A stretch of 64,000 nt of DNA from Neisseria perflava (GCF_002863305.2 NZ_CP136962.1:1-64000); one strand, 5' to 3'; positions 48,813-58,663 are shown, counted from the stretch's first letter. Program-made: numbers and translations. Notes: generated by a model from the letters alone, not told the origin.

Positions 48813-50123
48813 TTAACCTAAGAACCAGAATTTCAATGCCCACAACACGGCGACAATCCATACCATAGGCGGTACGTCTTGGGTGCGGTTGCACAAGAGT
48901 TTGATGAGTGCGTAGCTGATAAAGCCAAACGCAATACCGTCGGCAATCGAGTAGGTAAACGGCATGAAGACGATGGTCAGGAATGCCGGTGCGGCTTCGG
49001 TCATGTCATCCCAATCGATTTCGCGCGCGCTACGCAACATTTGTGCGCCAACATAGAGCAGGGCGGGGGCTGTAGCGAATGCAGGAATGCTTTGAACCAG
49101 CGGGGAGAAAATCAGACAGGCCAGCATCAGTACGCCGACGGTAACGGCAGTCAGGCCGGTACGGCCGCCGGCAGAAACGCCTGCCGCGCTTTCAACATAA
49201 GGGGTGGTAGAAGAAGTACCCAAGGCGGCGCCGGCGATAATGGCGGTAGAGTCGGCAAGCAGGGCGCGTTTCAAACGCGGCAGTTTTCCGTCTTGCAACA
49301 GGCCTGCGCGGTGGGAAACGCCGACCAAGGTGCCAGTAGAGTCAAACAGGTCAACCAGGAAGAATACAAAAATCACGCTGACCATGCTGACGGTGAATAA
49401 GCCTTTAAAGTCCATCTGCATGAAGGTTGGCGCAATGCTCGGAATTTCGCCGACCACGCCTTTGAACTCGCTCAAGCCCAAGATGGTGGAGATAGCGGTC
49501 AGCGTCAGAATGGTGATGATGATGGAGCCTTTAACGCGGAAGTGGCCAAGTGCAACCACCATGACAAAGCCTGCCATCGCTAGCAGGGCGGTAGGCTGGT
49601 GGATGTCGCCCAAACCGACCAATGTGGCAGGATTGGCCACAATCACGCCTGCGCCTTTGAGCGCAATCAATGCCAAGAAGAGGCCGATACCTGCGGCAAT
49701 CGACATTTTCAAGCCCATAGGCAGGGCGTTGACCAGCATTTCACGCACTTTAAAGAAGCTGAACAGGATAAAAATGATGCCTGAAATGAAAACGGCACCC
49801 AAAGCCACACGCCAGTCCACGCCCATGCCTTTGACGACGGCAAAGGTAAAGTAGGCGTTCAAGCCCATGCCCGGCGCGAGGGCGATCGGGTAGTTGCCGA
49901 CAAAACCCATCACGAAACAGCCGATGGCGGAAGCGATACAGGTGGCCACAAATACTGCGCCCATATCCATGCCGGTTTCGCCCAAAATCAGGGGGTTGAC
50001 GATGATGATGTAACACATGGCGAGGAAGGTGGTCAAACCGGCCATGATTTCAGTGCGGACGTTGGTCTGATTGGCACTCAGGTTGAACAATCGTTCCAAA
50101 ACGCTTTGATTTGAAGAACTCAT
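48813..50123 (-). CDS. NCS2-family (AzgA type) purine permease
   Basis: This inner-membrane transporter takes up adenine, guanine or hypoxanthine. The 436-residue protein has about 12-14 spans. NQTNVRTEIMAGLTTFLAMCYII at the start, ALAPGMGLNAYFTF near residue 80 (substrate helix), and ALLADSTAIIAGAALGTSSTTPYVESAAG near 285 are typical of the AzgA branch rather than uracil/xanthine carriers. It is monocistronic. The exact purine is not determined. Confidence 0.93.
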   Translation of the reverse strand: MSSSNQSVLERLFNLSANQTNVRTEIMAGLTTFLAMCYIIIVNPLILGETGMDMGAVFVATCIASAIGCFVMGFVGNYPIALAPGMGLNAYFTFAVVKGMGVDWRVALGAVFISGIIFILFSFFKVREMLVNALPMGLKMSIAAGIGLFLALIALKGAGVIVANPATLVGLGDIHQPTALLAMAGFVMVVALGHFRVKGSIIITILTLTAISTILGLSEFKGVVGEIPSIAPTFMQMDFKGLFTVSMVSVIFVFFLVDLFDSTGTLVGVSHRAGLLQDGKLPRLKRALLADSTAIIAGAALGTSSTTPYVESAAGVSAGGRTGLTAVTVGVLMLACLIFSPLVQSIPAFATAPALLYVGAQMLRSAREIDWDDMTEAAPAFLTIVFMPFTYSIADGIAFGFISYALIKLLCNRTQDVPPMVWIVAVLWALKFWFLG

Positions 50124-50310
50124 TTAAAAATATTCCTTTTGGGAAAGCCGCTTGCGGGACGGCATCGTCGGATTGGTCTGCAAAAAGTTTGGTTTTTGGC
50201 CTTAACTTCTCAACAGATAAGGGAATTTTCGGGCGGTATTATACTGAAAAGCCTTTTGTTCGGGTAATAAAAATACATGAATCAGATAATGCCGGGCCGA
50301 ACCAAGATAA

Positions 50311-50338
50311 AGGCCGTCTGAACAGTTTCAGACGGCCT
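50311..50338 (-). terminator. DUS-pair terminator of miaB
   Basis: An inverted AG-DUS pair with a tiny loop lies 15 bases downstream of the miaB stop, flanked by A and T runs. Confidence 0.85.
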
Positions 50339-50352
50339 TTGTTTGTGTGTGC

Positions 50353-51675
50353 TTATACCGGTTTGCCTTTCAGGGAGAAGGTGTAGGCTTCGGTGATTTC
50401 CAGATCTATCATTTGGTTGATCATGTCGGGTGTGCCGGTAAAGTTGACCACGCGGTTGTTGGCGGTACGGGCTTGCAGTTGGTCAGGGTCTTTTTTGGAG
50501 ATACCTTCAACCAAGCAGCGTTGAACCGTGCCGATCATGGTTTGGTTGATGCGCGCGGTTTCGGCTTCGATGACTTCGTTCAAAGCTTCGAGGCGGCGCA
50601 CTTTTTCTTCGTGCGGCGTGTCGTCGTGCAGGTTGGCGGCAGGCGTGCCAGGGCGCGGACTGTAAATAAAGACGAAGCTCAAGTCGAAGGCAATGTCTTT
50701 CACCAGTTTCAAAGTTTGCTCGAACTCGCGCTCGGTCTCGCCCGGGAAGCCGACGATAAAGTCGGAGCTGAGACACAAATCAGGACGGATGGCGCGCAGT
50801 TTGCGGATGATGGATTTGTATTCCAAGGCGGTGTAACCGCGTTTCATCGCGCTCAATACGCGGTCGGAACCGCTTTGAATCGGCAGGTGCAGGTGGGAAA
50901 CCAGCTTCGGCAGGTCGCGGTAGCACTCGATAATCGCGTCGGTAAATTCGCGCGGATGGCTGGTGGTAAAGCGCAGGCGTTCGATGCCGGGGATTTCGTG
51001 GACGATGCGCAACAAAGTGGCAAAGTCGCAGATTTCGCCGTTTTCCATTTCGCCGCGATAGGCATTGACGTTTTGGCCTAAGAGGTTGATTTCTTTAACG
51101 CCTTGTTGCGCCAAACCGGCAATTTCAGTCAATACGTCGTTAAGTGGGCGGGAGAATTCTTCGCCGCGGGTGTAAGGGACGACGCAGTAAGAGCAGTATT
51201 TGGAGCAGCCTTCCATAATGGAAATGAATGCCGAACCGCCTTCTACGCGCGCAGGCGGCAGGTGGTCGAATTTCTCGATTTCGGGGAAGGAAATGTCGAT
51301 TTGAGACAGGCCGGTGGTTTCTTTGTCGACGATGAGTTTGGGCAGGCGGTGCAGCGTTTGCGGACCGAAAACCACGTCCACATACGGAGCGCGTTTGACG
51401 ATATTTTCGCCTTCTTGAGAGGCAACGCAGCCGGCAACGCCGATGATGAGGTCGGGATTTTTTTCTTTGAGCGGACGTACGCGGCCTAAGTCGGAGAAGA
51501 CTTTCTCTTGCGCTTTTTCACGCACGGAGCAGGTATTGAACAAGATGATGTCGGCGTCGTCAGGTTGGGTAACCTGCTCGATGCCGCCGTGTTCTTCGGC
51601 GAGGACGGACAGCATTTTTTCGCTGTCGTACTCGTTCATTTGGCACCCGAAGGTGCGGATAAATACTTTTTTCAT
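50353..51675 (-). CDS. miaB: tRNA-2-methylthio-N6-dimethylallyladenosine synthase
   Basis: MiaB is a radical SAM methylthiotransferase that modifies A37 of tRNAs reading UNN codons. The 440-residue protein has the N-terminal auxiliary cluster domain ([43 protein letters not shown]), the radical SAM motif [15 protein letters not shown] near residue 157, and a C-terminal TRAM domain ([28 protein letters not shown]). The length is normal. The start ATG at 51673-51675 is unambiguous. It stands alone before a short hypothetical gene on the same strand. Confidence 0.97.
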   Translation of the reverse strand: MKKVFIRTFGCQMNEYDSEKMLSVLAEEHGGIEQVTQPDDADIILFNTCSVREKAQEKVFSDLGRVRPLKEKNPDLIIGVAGCVASQEGENIVKRAPYVDVVFGPQTLHRLPKLIVDKETTGLSQIDISFPEIEKFDHLPPARVEGGSAFISIMEGCSKYCSYCVVPYTRGEEFSRPLNDVLTEIAGLAQQGVKEINLLGQNVNAYRGEMENGEICDFATLLRIVHEIPGIERLRFTTSHPREFTDAIIECYRDLPKLVSHLHLPIQSGSDRVLSAMKRGYTALEYKSIIRKLRAIRPDLCLSSDFIVGFPGETEREFEQTLKLVKDIAFDLSFVFIYSPRPGTPAANLHDDTPHEEKVRRLEALNEVIEAETARINQTMIGTVQRCLVEGISKKDPDQLQARTANNRVVNFTGTPDMINQMIDLEITEAYTFSLKGKPV

Positions 51676-51748
51676 GGTTTGTTTTGATTGACTTGCTTGT
51701 TGTAAAAGGGTTCAAACGGCCTGTGAAATACTCGGGCCGTCTGAAAAA

Positions 51749-52144
51749 TTATTCTTCCGCCTTTTTCTGCTTTTTGGCGTGTTCGATGAATCTGTCAGCT
51801 TCGGCGTCGGTCAAAATCCAGATTTCGCGGACGAGGCGGCTTTCTTCGTTGTATTTGAATGCAACGGCTTTGCCGGTTTGATTCAGCAGGCGGCCCATCG
51901 GAATGAAACGGTCGTTTTCATCGTGGATTTTGGTGAAGCGGGTGATTTGCAGTTTGGCCGCGTTGCCGTCCACAATGCCCAAGGTCAGCAGGCGCGTCCA
52001 AGAAAAACCGCCTTTGCTGACTTTCAGATAAGGCAAATCGACAGTCTTTAAAACGGCCACATCCATATCGTCAGGCAGGCTGCGTTGTGCATGGACGAGG
52101 GAGGACGCCAAAAGGGCGAGGCTGAGTATGAATCCGCGTAACAT
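51749..52144 (-). CDS. Hypothetical secreted protein
   Basis: The 131-residue product has a signal peptide (MLRGFILSLALLASSLVHA) and a mature region with VAVLKTVDLPYLKVSKGGFSW, an arginine/aspartate-rich middle and a KKQKKAEE tail. I recognise no domain. It is transcribed toward miaB with a degenerate DUS pair (51711-51746) between. Coding composition looks normal. It is divergent from hemL, and the shared 200 bases upstream hold no other gene. Confidence 0.7.
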   Translation of the reverse strand: MLRGFILSLALLASSLVHAQRSLPDDMDVAVLKTVDLPYLKVSKGGFSWTRLLTLGIVDGNAAKLQITRFTKIHDENDRFIPMGRLLNQTGKAVAFKYNEESRLVREIWILTDAEADRFIEHAKKQKKAEE

Positions 52145-52342
52145 GATGCTTTTCTTTTATTGTTTCAATAGGTCGCGGATTATAGCACAAGCAGGAAAAA
52201 TGTGGATAGAGTGTTTGTTTTTAAAGAATAATTTTGATTTTGCGCCCGATTCTTATTTTGAAGCTTGGGCCGTCTGAAAAGGATTTGGTGTTAAAATGGC
52301 TCCGATTTGATTTTCAGACGACCTCTTACGAAAGAATTGACT

Positions 52343-53626
52343 ATGAACCGTAATGAAAGCTTGTTCAACCGCGCCAAAGCCATTATTCCCGGCGGCGTGA
52401 ACTCTCCTGTGCGCGCATTCGGCAGCGTCGGCGGCGTACCGCGCTTTATCAAAAAGGCAGAAGGCGCATATGTTTGGGACGAAAACGGCACGCGTTATAC
52501 CGACTATGTCGGCTCTTGGGGCCCTGCGATTGTCGGCCATGCCCATCCTGAAGTCATTGAGGCCGTACGCGAAGCAGCATTGGGCGGTTTGTCGTTTGGT
52601 GCGCCGACTGAAGGCGAAATTGTCATTGCCGAAGAAATCGCTAAAATCATGCCGTCCGTCGAGCAGCTGCGCCTTGTCAGCTCCGGTACGGAAGCAACGA
52701 TGACCGCTATCCGTTTGGCACGCGGTTTTACCGGCCGCGACAAAATCATCAAGTTTGAAGGCTGCTACCACGGCCATTCCGACAGCCTGTTGGTGAAAGC
52801 AGGCAGTGGCCTGCTGACGTTTGGCAATCCTTCTTCCGCCGGCGTGCCTGCCGACTTTACCAAACACACTTTGGTACTTGAATACAACAATATCGCCCAA
52901 CTGGAAGAAGCCTTTGCGCAAAGCGGCAATGACATTGCCTGTGTGATTTTGGAGCCTTTTGTCGGCAATATGAATCTGGTTAGGCCGTCTGAAGCCTTTG
53001 TCAAAGCCTTGCGCGAATTGACTGAAAAACACGGTGCTGTGTTGATTTACGATGAAGTGATGACCGGCTTCCGCGTGGCGCTGGGCGGCGCGCAATCTTT
53101 GCACGGCATCAAACCTGATTTGACCACCATGGGTAAGGTGATCGGCGGCGGTATGCCTTTGGCGGCGTTCGGCGGCCGTAAAGACATTATGGAATGTATT
53201 TCCCCGTTGGGCGGCGTGTATCAGGCAGGTACATTGTCCGGCAATCCGATTGCGGTTGCAGCCGGTTTGAAAACGCTGGAAATCATTCAGCGCGAAGGCT
53301 TCTATGAAAACCTGACTGCCTTAACCCAACGCCTTGCCAACGGTATTGCCGATGCGGCTAAAGCACATGGCGTTGAATTTACGGCGGACAGCGTGGGTGG
53401 TATGTTTGGTTTGTATTTTGCCAGCCATACGCCGCAAAACTATGCTGACATGGCGCGTTCCAATATCGACGGTTTCAAACATTTCTTCCACGGTATGCTC
53501 GACCGCAATGTCGCATTCGGCCCGTCAGCTTACGAAGCCGGTTTTGTTTCCGCCGCGCATACGCCTGAGCTGATTGACGAAACCATTGCTGTGGCACACG
53601 AAGTGTTCAAAGAAATGGCAAAATAA
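52343..53626 (+). CDS. hemL: Glutamate-1-semialdehyde 2,1-aminomutase
   Basis: HemL makes 5-aminolevulinate from glutamate-1-semialdehyde, the tetrapyrrole precursor via the C5 path. The 427-residue PLP enzyme has [12 protein letters not shown] near the start, [16 protein letters not shown] near 115 and [18 protein letters not shown] with the cofactor lysine at 265. Its length and the end HEVFKEMAK are normal. The ATG of MNRNESLFN is chosen over an upstream in-frame start for conservation. An in-gene DUS encodes RPSE. Note that glutamate for this path arrives as Glu-tRNA, like the tRNA at 47703. Confidence 0.97.
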   Translation: MNRNESLFNRAKAIIPGGVNSPVRAFGSVGGVPRFIKKAEGAYVWDENGTRYTDYVGSWGPAIVGHAHPEVIEAVREAALGGLSFGAPTEGEIVIAEEIAKIMPSVEQLRLVSSGTEATMTAIRLARGFTGRDKIIKFEGCYHGHSDSLLVKAGSGLLTFGNPSSAGVPADFTKHTLVLEYNNIAQLEEAFAQSGNDIACVILEPFVGNMNLVRPSEAFVKALRELTEKHGAVLIYDEVMTGFRVALGGAQSLHGIKPDLTTMGKVIGGGMPLAAFGGRKDIMECISPLGGVYQAGTLSGNPIAVAAGLKTLEIIQREGFYENLTALTQRLANGIADAAKAHGVEFTADSVGGMFGLYFASHTPQNYADMARSNIDGFKHFFHGMLDRNVAFGPSAYEAGFVSAAHTPELIDETIAVAHEVFKEMAK

Positions 53627-53645
53627 AAGCTGAAGCTGTCATGTG

Positions 53646-53681
53646 AAAAAAGGCCGTCTGAAAAATATTCAGACGGCCTTT
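53646..53681. terminator. DUS-pair terminator between hemL and uspA-like gene
   Basis: An inverted AG-DUS pair (53651-53679) flanked by an A run and TT lies between convergent genes. Confidence 0.88.
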
Positions 53682-53704
53682 CGCTATTTTAAATCAATGC
53701 TTGA

Positions 53705-54169
53705 TTATGCTTCTTCGGCTTTGCTGCGGATAATCAGCAGAGGCAGGTGGCTTTGACGCATTACGGTCTCGGCGAAGCTGCCCATCAGCAGGTGCATCAG
53801 GCCGGTGCGGCCGTGTGTGCCGAGTACCAGCAGGTCTGCGCCGTTGTTGTCGGCGTAGTCAACCAAGTCTTGCGCCATTTCGCGCGCGCCTTTGTTGGCA
53901 ACCAACAGGTGTTTCACGATGTTTTCAACGCCGCTTTCACGCGCTGTTTTTTCTGCGAAATCCAAAACTTCGTTGCCTTGAGCCACTGCAGCGGCTTCGT
54001 AGCTTTCGTGTTGCAGGAATTCAGGAGCCAAAGCCATGTATTCGGCAGGGTTGGCAACGTGAACCAAAGTCAGTTGGGCTTTGTTGAGGCTTGCCAGTTC
54101 GGCGGCGTGTTTCAATGCATTGAGGGAGGTCTCGCTACCGTCAACGGCTACAACCAGATGTTTGTACAT
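53705..54169 (-). CDS. Universal stress protein (UspA family)
   Basis: The 154-residue protein starts MYKHLVVAVDGSETSLNALKHA and ends in GTHGRTGLMHLLMGSFAETVMRQSHLPLLII, i.e. the G-2x-G-9x-G(S/T) ATP-binding signature of the ATP-binding UspA class. Such proteins help cells survive starvation and oxidative or respiratory stress by unclear means. It is monocistronic on the minus strand, divergent from tcdA with a candidate -10 (TATAAT at 54290-54295) facing tcdA. The length is normal. Confidence 0.93.
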   Translation of the reverse strand: MYKHLVVAVDGSETSLNALKHAAELASLNKAQLTLVHVANPAEYMALAPEFLQHESYEAAAVAQGNEVLDFAEKTARESGVENIVKHLLVANKGAREMAQDLVDYADNNGADLLVLGTHGRTGLMHLLMGSFAETVMRQSHLPLLIIRSKAEEA

Positions 54170-54355
54170 ATTTATTCTCCTTTTGCGCCGAGTAGCGGCA
54201 CTTTCGTTTAATATGAAATCAGAACTTGTCTGAATGTGAAACGATTATAAACTCTTTCGGGCGGGTACAACAGCCCATCTGCTTTCAAGTATAATGTCTG
54301 TCCGAATCGCCTGTCGCGTTTTTCATTAATTTATTGATATATCACAAGGTTACTT

Positions 54356-55132
54356 ATGCAGGACGCCGCTTTTCTTTCTTCTCGCCGCTTTGGCGGTATT
54401 GCCAGACTTTACGGAGACGAAGCACTGGCGCGCTTTTCGCGTGCGCATGTGTGCGTGGTCGGTGTCGGCGGCGTTGGCTCGTGGGCGGTGGAGGCTTTGG
54501 CGAGGAGCGGCATCGGTCGTTTAACGCTGATTGATTTGGACAACGTTGCCGAATCCAATGTCAACCGCCAATTGCACGCTTTGACCGATGATTTCGGTAA
54601 GGCAAAAGTTACCGCTTTGCGCGAACGCATCGCCCAAATCAATCCGCAATGCGAAGTGACGGAAATTGAAGATTTTGTGACGGAAGACAATCTGGACGAG
54701 CTTTTCAGACGGCCTTTCGACTTTGTCATCGACGCCATCGACCAAATCCGTGTCAAAGCGGCGATGGCGGCATATTTCGTGCGACATAAACAACCGTTTA
54801 TTATCAGCGGCGGTGCGGGCGGACAGAAAAATCCGGCTTTGATTCAAACCGCTGATTTGAGCCGCGTTACCCACGATCCGTTGCTTTCCAACTTGCGCTA
54901 CACCTTGCGCAAACGCTACGGCTTCAGCCGCGATACCAAAGAAAAAATGCGCGTGCCTTGCGTTTATTCAACCGAGAATATTACGCCGCCGCAATCCGGC
55001 GAAGCGTGTTCGACCGATGCCGCGCCGCAAGGTTTGTCCTGCGCGGGCTATGGGGCGAGTATGCTGGTAACGGCTTCGTTTGGGCTGTATTGTGCGCAAG
55101 CTGCGGTGGAGCATATCGCAGGGCGGAAGTGA
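54356..55132 (+). CDS. tcdA: tRNA threonylcarbamoyladenosine dehydratase TcdA
   Basis: TcdA (CsdL) is an E1-like enzyme that cyclises t6A37 to ct6A in tRNAs using ATP. The 258-residue product has RFGGIARLYGDEALARF near the start, the nucleotide loop VVGVGGVGSWAVEALARSGIG, DLDNVAESNVNRQ and a DFVIDAIDQIRVKAAMAAY region; VPCVYSTENITPP is the late family segment. It lacks the two CxxC zinc pairs of MoeB/ThiF, unlike the protein at 23541-24290. An in-gene reverse DUS encodes FRRP. A short membrane protein gene follows at 13 bases, so they are probably one transcript. Confidence 0.94.
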   Translation: MQDAAFLSSRRFGGIARLYGDEALARFSRAHVCVVGVGGVGSWAVEALARSGIGRLTLIDLDNVAESNVNRQLHALTDDFGKAKVTALRERIAQINPQCEVTEIEDFVTEDNLDELFRRPFDFVIDAIDQIRVKAAMAAYFVRHKQPFIISGGAGGQKNPALIQTADLSRVTHDPLLSNLRYTLRKRYGFSRDTKEKMRVPCVYSTENITPPQSGEACSTDAAPQGLSCAGYGASMLVTASFGLYCAQAAVEHIAGRK

Positions 55133-55145
55133 GGGGTAGGGGAAG

Positions 55146-55613
55146 ATGGTGAAGAGCCGATTTTTTAAAGCCTACTTTATCGCCAGTCTGATTTATGCGG
55201 TATGGTTCGGCGTGTTGATGTATGCCGTCGATCCGATGTTTCTCGATGTGATGGAATGCAATACGCTGCCGGGCGATTATTTGTGTGTGCAAAGCGGTTA
55301 TACCCGCCCGTTCACCACTTTTCTTTATCCGTTTCTGTCTATCGTGATCTTCAGCCTTGTGCACGCCGGTATCATGAAATGGCGCAAACGCCGTTCGGTT
55401 AAAATGATTTGGTTTTTGGTCGGCTGCGAAAGTTTGCTGTTGTCGGCTTTGATGGTGGCGATGTTGGCGAGGGATGGTTTTGTGTTTTCCCGCGATATCG
55501 GCTCGGTACTGATGGGTACGGTTTTCGCCAGCCTGCCGCTGTTGGGCATGGCCTTGGCTCAGACCTTTGCCGTCGCCATCGTTTCTTTGCAAATCAATCG
55601 TAAAAACCGCTGA
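55146..55613 (+). CDS. Hypothetical membrane protein
   Basis: The 155-residue protein has about four predicted membrane spans (YFIASLIYAVWFGVLMYAV, FTTFLYPFLSIVIFSLVHAG, IWFLVGCESLLLSALMVAML, TVFASLPLLGMALAQTFAVAIV) joined by short loops and ends RKNR. I do not know the family. It follows tcdA by 13 bases, with GGGGAAG before the ATG, and precedes scpA. Coding-like composition and spacing support it as real. Confidence 0.7.
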   Translation: MVKSRFFKAYFIASLIYAVWFGVLMYAVDPMFLDVMECNTLPGDYLCVQSGYTRPFTTFLYPFLSIVIFSLVHAGIMKWRKRRSVKMIWFLVGCESLLLSALMVAMLARDGFVFSRDIGSVLMGTVFASLPLLGMALAQTFAVAIVSLQINRKNR

Positions 55614-55705
55614 TTTTTATATTAAAAACGGATCGTCCTTGTTTCAGACGGCCTTTTGTTGATGAAACTTCTTACTAAACTTAAAAAGAAAAAGACCCTT
55701 TAACC

Positions 55706-56617
55706 ATGCCTTCAGAACACCTTATTTCTTCCACTGCTGCAACGCCGTCTGAACATACCGTTGCGTGGGTGTTCGGTCAGCCTGTTACCGATGTGCCGCA
55801 GGATTTGTTTATTCCGCCCGATGCGTTGAAGGTGGTATTGAGCAGCTTCCAAGGGCCGTTGGATTTGCTGCTGTACCTTATCCGCAAGCAAAATATCGAT
55901 GTCCTCGATATTCCGATGGTGAAGATTACCGAGCAGTATCTGCACTATATTGCCCAAATGGAAGCGTATCAGTTTGATTTAGCGGCGGAATACCTGCTGA
56001 TGGCGGCAATGCTGATTGAAATTAAATCGCGCCTGTTGTTGCCGCGTCCTGAAGAAGTTGAGGATGAAGAGGCGGATCCGCGTGCCGAGTTGGTGCGCCG
56101 TCTGTTGGCTTACGAACAAATGAAGCTGGCGGCTCAGGGCTTGGACGCGTTGCCACGCGCCGGACGTGATTTTGCTTGGGCGTATTTGCCGCTGGAAATT
56201 GCGGTCGAAGCGAAGTTGCCGGAAGTGTACGTTGCCGATTTGACGCAGGCTTGGTTGGGTATTTTATCGCGTGCCAAGCATACGCGCAGTCATGAAGTGG
56301 TGCGGGAAACCATTTCCGTGCGCGCGCAGATGACGGCGATTTTGCGCCGTTTGAACGAAAGCGGTATCAGTAAGTTTAGTGATTTGTTTAAGCCGGAGCA
56401 GGGCGCGACATATGTGGTGGTCAATTTTATTGCATTGCTGGAATTGGCCAAAGAAGGCTTGGTGCGTATCGTACAGCCTGAAAATTATGGCGAAATCGAA
56501 ATCAGCCTGAAAGACGGTTTGGAAACAAACGAAGCCGAAATGCTTTCAGACGGCCTTGAAATCGATGAAACCGATGAAGCCGATAACGGGTATTTGGAAA
56601 AAGAGAATTTAAGATGA
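55706..56617 (+). CDS. scpA: Segregation and condensation protein ScpA
   Basis: ScpA is the kleisin that bridges Smc and ScpB in the bacterial condensin complex. The 303-residue product has the kleisin N-terminus VLSSFQGPLDLLLYLIRKQNIDVLDIPMVKI near residue 47 and YLLMAAMLIEIKSRLLLPRPE, an acidic linker, and the C-terminal winged helix (TYVVVNFIALLELAKEGLVRIVQ). The first 20 residues hold two PSEH peptides, one encoded by a DUS, and a second internal DUS encodes LSDGLE near the end, so the ends of this protein are partly DUS-derived. It overlaps brnQ by an ATGA, and scpB is not adjacent in the window. Confidence 0.93.
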   Translation: MPSEHLISSTAATPSEHTVAWVFGQPVTDVPQDLFIPPDALKVVLSSFQGPLDLLLYLIRKQNIDVLDIPMVKITEQYLHYIAQMEAYQFDLAAEYLLMAAMLIEIKSRLLLPRPEEVEDEEADPRAELVRRLLAYEQMKLAAQGLDALPRAGRDFAWAYLPLEIAVEAKLPEVYVADLTQAWLGILSRAKHTRSHEVVRETISVRAQMTAILRRLNESGISKFSDLFKPEQGATYVVVNFIALLELAKEGLVRIVQPENYGEIEISLKDGLETNEAEMLSDGLEIDETDEADNGYLEKENLR

Positions 56618-57942
56618 ATTCGACGACAAGTCGCAGCAAGGCCTCTTTATGGGCGGTGGGTTTGATGCTGTTTGCGCTGTTTTTCGGCGCGGGTAACTTA
56701 ATTTACCCGGCTTATTTGGGGCAGCAGGCAGGCGAAAACTGGCTTTCGGCAATGTTCGGCTTTTTGTTGACCGGGGCGGGGTTGCCACTGCTGGGCGTGA
56801 TTGCCGTCGGCTATTCCGGCTCGCGCGATGTGGAAGCGCTGGCTTCCCGTGTTGCGCCTTGGTACGGCGTGACTTTTGCCGCCGCGCTTTATCTGGCAAT
56901 CGGCCCCTTGTTTGCCATGCCGCGTACGGCAACGGTATCTTTTGAAACCGCCATCTCTCCTTTCATTGATGAATCTTGGAAAAACATCGCATTGGCCGTA
57001 TTCAGCCTGGTGTTTTTCGGCATGACTTATTGGCTGTCGATTTCTCCGGGTAAACTGGTTGATCGTATCGGTAAAATCCTTACGCCCGTTTTATTGCTGG
57101 CAATTGCAATATTGGTCGGCTATGCCGCTATTAACCCGATGGGTATGCCACAGGCGGCACAAGGCGATTTTGCCACTCATCCGTTGGTTAAAGGTATTTT
57201 GGAAGGCTACGGCACCATGGACGCGCTGGCTTCGCTGGTGTTTGCCATTATCGTTATCGATGCTGTTCGCGCCATGGGCGTGGACAACCGCGCGGATTTG
57301 CTGAAGACCACGACGATTTCCGGTGTGTTGGCGGCTTCCTGCCTGGCAGTGGTTTACCTGTTTATCGGCTATATGGGCGCGACAGGTGTGGCCGGTATCG
57401 GCTTGCAGGAAAACGGCGCGTCGGTTTTGTCTAAAACCGCACAGCACTATTTCGGTACGGCCGGTATTGTGTTGCTTGGCGTCATGGTGCTGCTTGCCTG
57501 TCTGAGTACGGCGGTTGGCTTGATTACTTCATGCGCCGAATATTTCAACCGTCTTTGCCCGGGCATTTCCTATAAAGTCTTTGTGATACTGAATACGGTG
57601 GTGTCTATCCTGTTGGCCAATAAAGGCCTGTCAGCGATTTTGCAGTTTTCCATCCCTATGTTGATGCTGTTGTATCCGCTGACCATCGTCATCATTCTGC
57701 TGGCTTTGACGGATAAACTGTTTGGCGGCAGCCGTATTGTCTATTTTTGCACCATGATGGCGGCCCTTATGGTCGGTTTGCTCGATGCCTATAAGGCCGC
57801 GTTTGGATTGGATGCCGACACCGCTGCCGCCATCGAGCGCGCATTGCCGTTTTACAATATCGGTTTGGGGTGGGTTGTTCCTTCTTTAGCCTGCTTTATA
57901 CTCGGCTGCATTTTGAATGAGGCGTTGAAGAAAAAAGCATGA
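56614..57942 (+). CDS. brnQ: Branched-chain amino acid carrier BrnQ
   Basis: BrnQ (LIVCS family) is a sodium- or proton-coupled importer of leucine, isoleucine and valine in the inner membrane. The 442-residue protein has about 12 spans, with FALFFGAGNLIYPAYLGQQAG near residue 20, IGPLFAMPRTATVSFETAI near 105, and the LIT SCAEYFNRL area near 305 common to the family. Its ATG overlaps the scpA stop (ATGA), implying translational coupling to a chromosome-segregation gene. A DUS-pair terminator follows. Confidence 0.95.
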   Translation: MNSTTSRSKASLWAVGLMLFALFFGAGNLIYPAYLGQQAGENWLSAMFGFLLTGAGLPLLGVIAVGYSGSRDVEALASRVAPWYGVTFAAALYLAIGPLFAMPRTATVSFETAISPFIDESWKNIALAVFSLVFFGMTYWLSISPGKLVDRIGKILTPVLLLAIAILVGYAAINPMGMPQAAQGDFATHPLVKGILEGYGTMDALASLVFAIIVIDAVRAMGVDNRADLLKTTTISGVLAASCLAVVYLFIGYMGATGVAGIGLQENGASVLSKTAQHYFGTAGIVLLGVMVLLACLSTAVGLITSCAEYFNRLCPGISYKVFVILNTVVSILLANKGLSAILQFSIPMLMLLYPLTIVIILLALTDKLFGGSRIVYFCTMMAALMVGLLDAYKAAFGLDADTAAAIERALPFYNIGLGWVVPSLACFILGCILNEALKKKA

Positions 57943-57950
57943 TGACAAAC

Positions 57951-57977
57951 AGGCCGTCTGAAATGTTCAGACGGCCT
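57951..57977 (+). terminator. DUS-pair terminator after brnQ
   Basis: An inverted AG-DUS pair with a three-base loop lies eight bases after the brnQ stop; the T tract is weak. Confidence 0.82.
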
Positions 57978-58029
57978 GTTTATTTCACCGACCGCGCAAA
58001 CGACAGATGATTTTTTTGAAGAAATCCGT

Positions 58030-58035
58030 TATAAT
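58030..58035 (+). promoter_or_regulatory. Candidate -10 box for rpmB-rpmG
   Basis: TATAAT is perfect, with AT-rich sequence upstream but no good -35. The roughly 155-base leader before rpmB includes an imperfect TTGCGA...TCGCAG stem that could be regulatory. Confidence 0.45.
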
Positions 58036-58192
58036 TGAAAAGTTAAGGCTTTGCGAGATACCGTTTCGCAGATGCAACATATTGAGAAGGTTTATTTCCA
58101 CAAATTCTGTTTTTTCAGTAAACGACTTGAACTGAAGGCGGATTTCGTGGTATAAATCGCGTTTTACTATTTTAGAAGTTTGGAGACTAACC

Positions 58193-58426
58193 ATGGCACG
58201 AGTTTGCAAAGTGACCGGTAAGCGCCCGATGTCTGGCAATAACGTATCACACGCCAACAACAAAACCAAACGTCGTTTTTTGCCTAACTTGCAATCACGT
58301 CGTTTCTGGGTAGAAAGTGAAAACCGCTGGGTTCGCCTGCGCGTTTCTAACGCTGCATTGCGCACCATCGATAAAGTAGGCATTGATGTCGTATTGGCTG
58401 ATTTGCGTGCTCGCGGCGAAGCTTAA
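58193..58426 (+). CDS. rpmB: 50S ribosomal protein L28
   Basis: L28 is a small protein of the large ribosomal subunit. The 77-residue product [29 protein letters not shown] is highly conserved, with [14 protein letters not shown] at the end; the single cysteine near the N-terminus shows one remnant of the zinc-type form. It is followed after 30 bases by rpmG in the usual pairing. An A/G-rich ribosome-binding site (TTGGAGAC) precedes the ATG. Confidence 0.98.
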   Translation: MARVCKVTGKRPMSGNNVSHANNKTKRRFLPNLQSRRFWVESENRWVRLRVSNAALRTIDKVGIDVVLADLRARGEA

Positions 58427-58456
58427 TTTAAACACCATTAATTAAGGATTACTGCA

Positions 58457-58612
58457 ATGCGCGATAAAATCAAACTGGAGTCCAGCGCTGGTACTGGTCA
58501 CTTCTACACAACTACTAAAAACAAACGTACTATGCCTGGCAAACTGGAAATCAAAAAATTTGACCCAGTAGCCCGTAAACACGTTATTTACAAAGAAACT
58601 AAATTGAAATAA
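58457..58612 (+). CDS. rpmG: 50S ribosomal protein L33
   Basis: This 51-residue protein is short, but [20 protein letters not shown] and [14 protein letters not shown] match bacterial L33 clearly. It has no CxxC zinc pairs, so it is the zinc-independent (C-minus) form. TAAGGATT lies upstream of the ATG, 30 bases after rpmB. A hairpin terminator follows 17 bases after the stop, closing the rpmB-rpmG operon. Confidence 0.97.
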   Translation: MRDKIKLESSAGTGHFYTTTKNKRTMPGKLEIKKFDPVARKHVIYKETKLK

Positions 58613-58628
58613 TCCGGTTTCTTCCAAG

Positions 58629-58663
58629 AAAAAGCTCCTGTTTTGCAGGAGCTTTTCTTTTTG
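58629..58663 (+). terminator. Terminator of rpmB-rpmG
   Basis: AAAAGCTCCTG and CAGGAGCTTTT pair around a short loop, followed by CTTTTTG. Confidence 0.92.

Noticed and set aside
54356..55132. tcdA as another ThiF/MoeB enzyme
   Set aside because: It lacks the CxxC zinc pairs and has the TcdA-type RFGGIARLYG start and VPCVYSTE segment.
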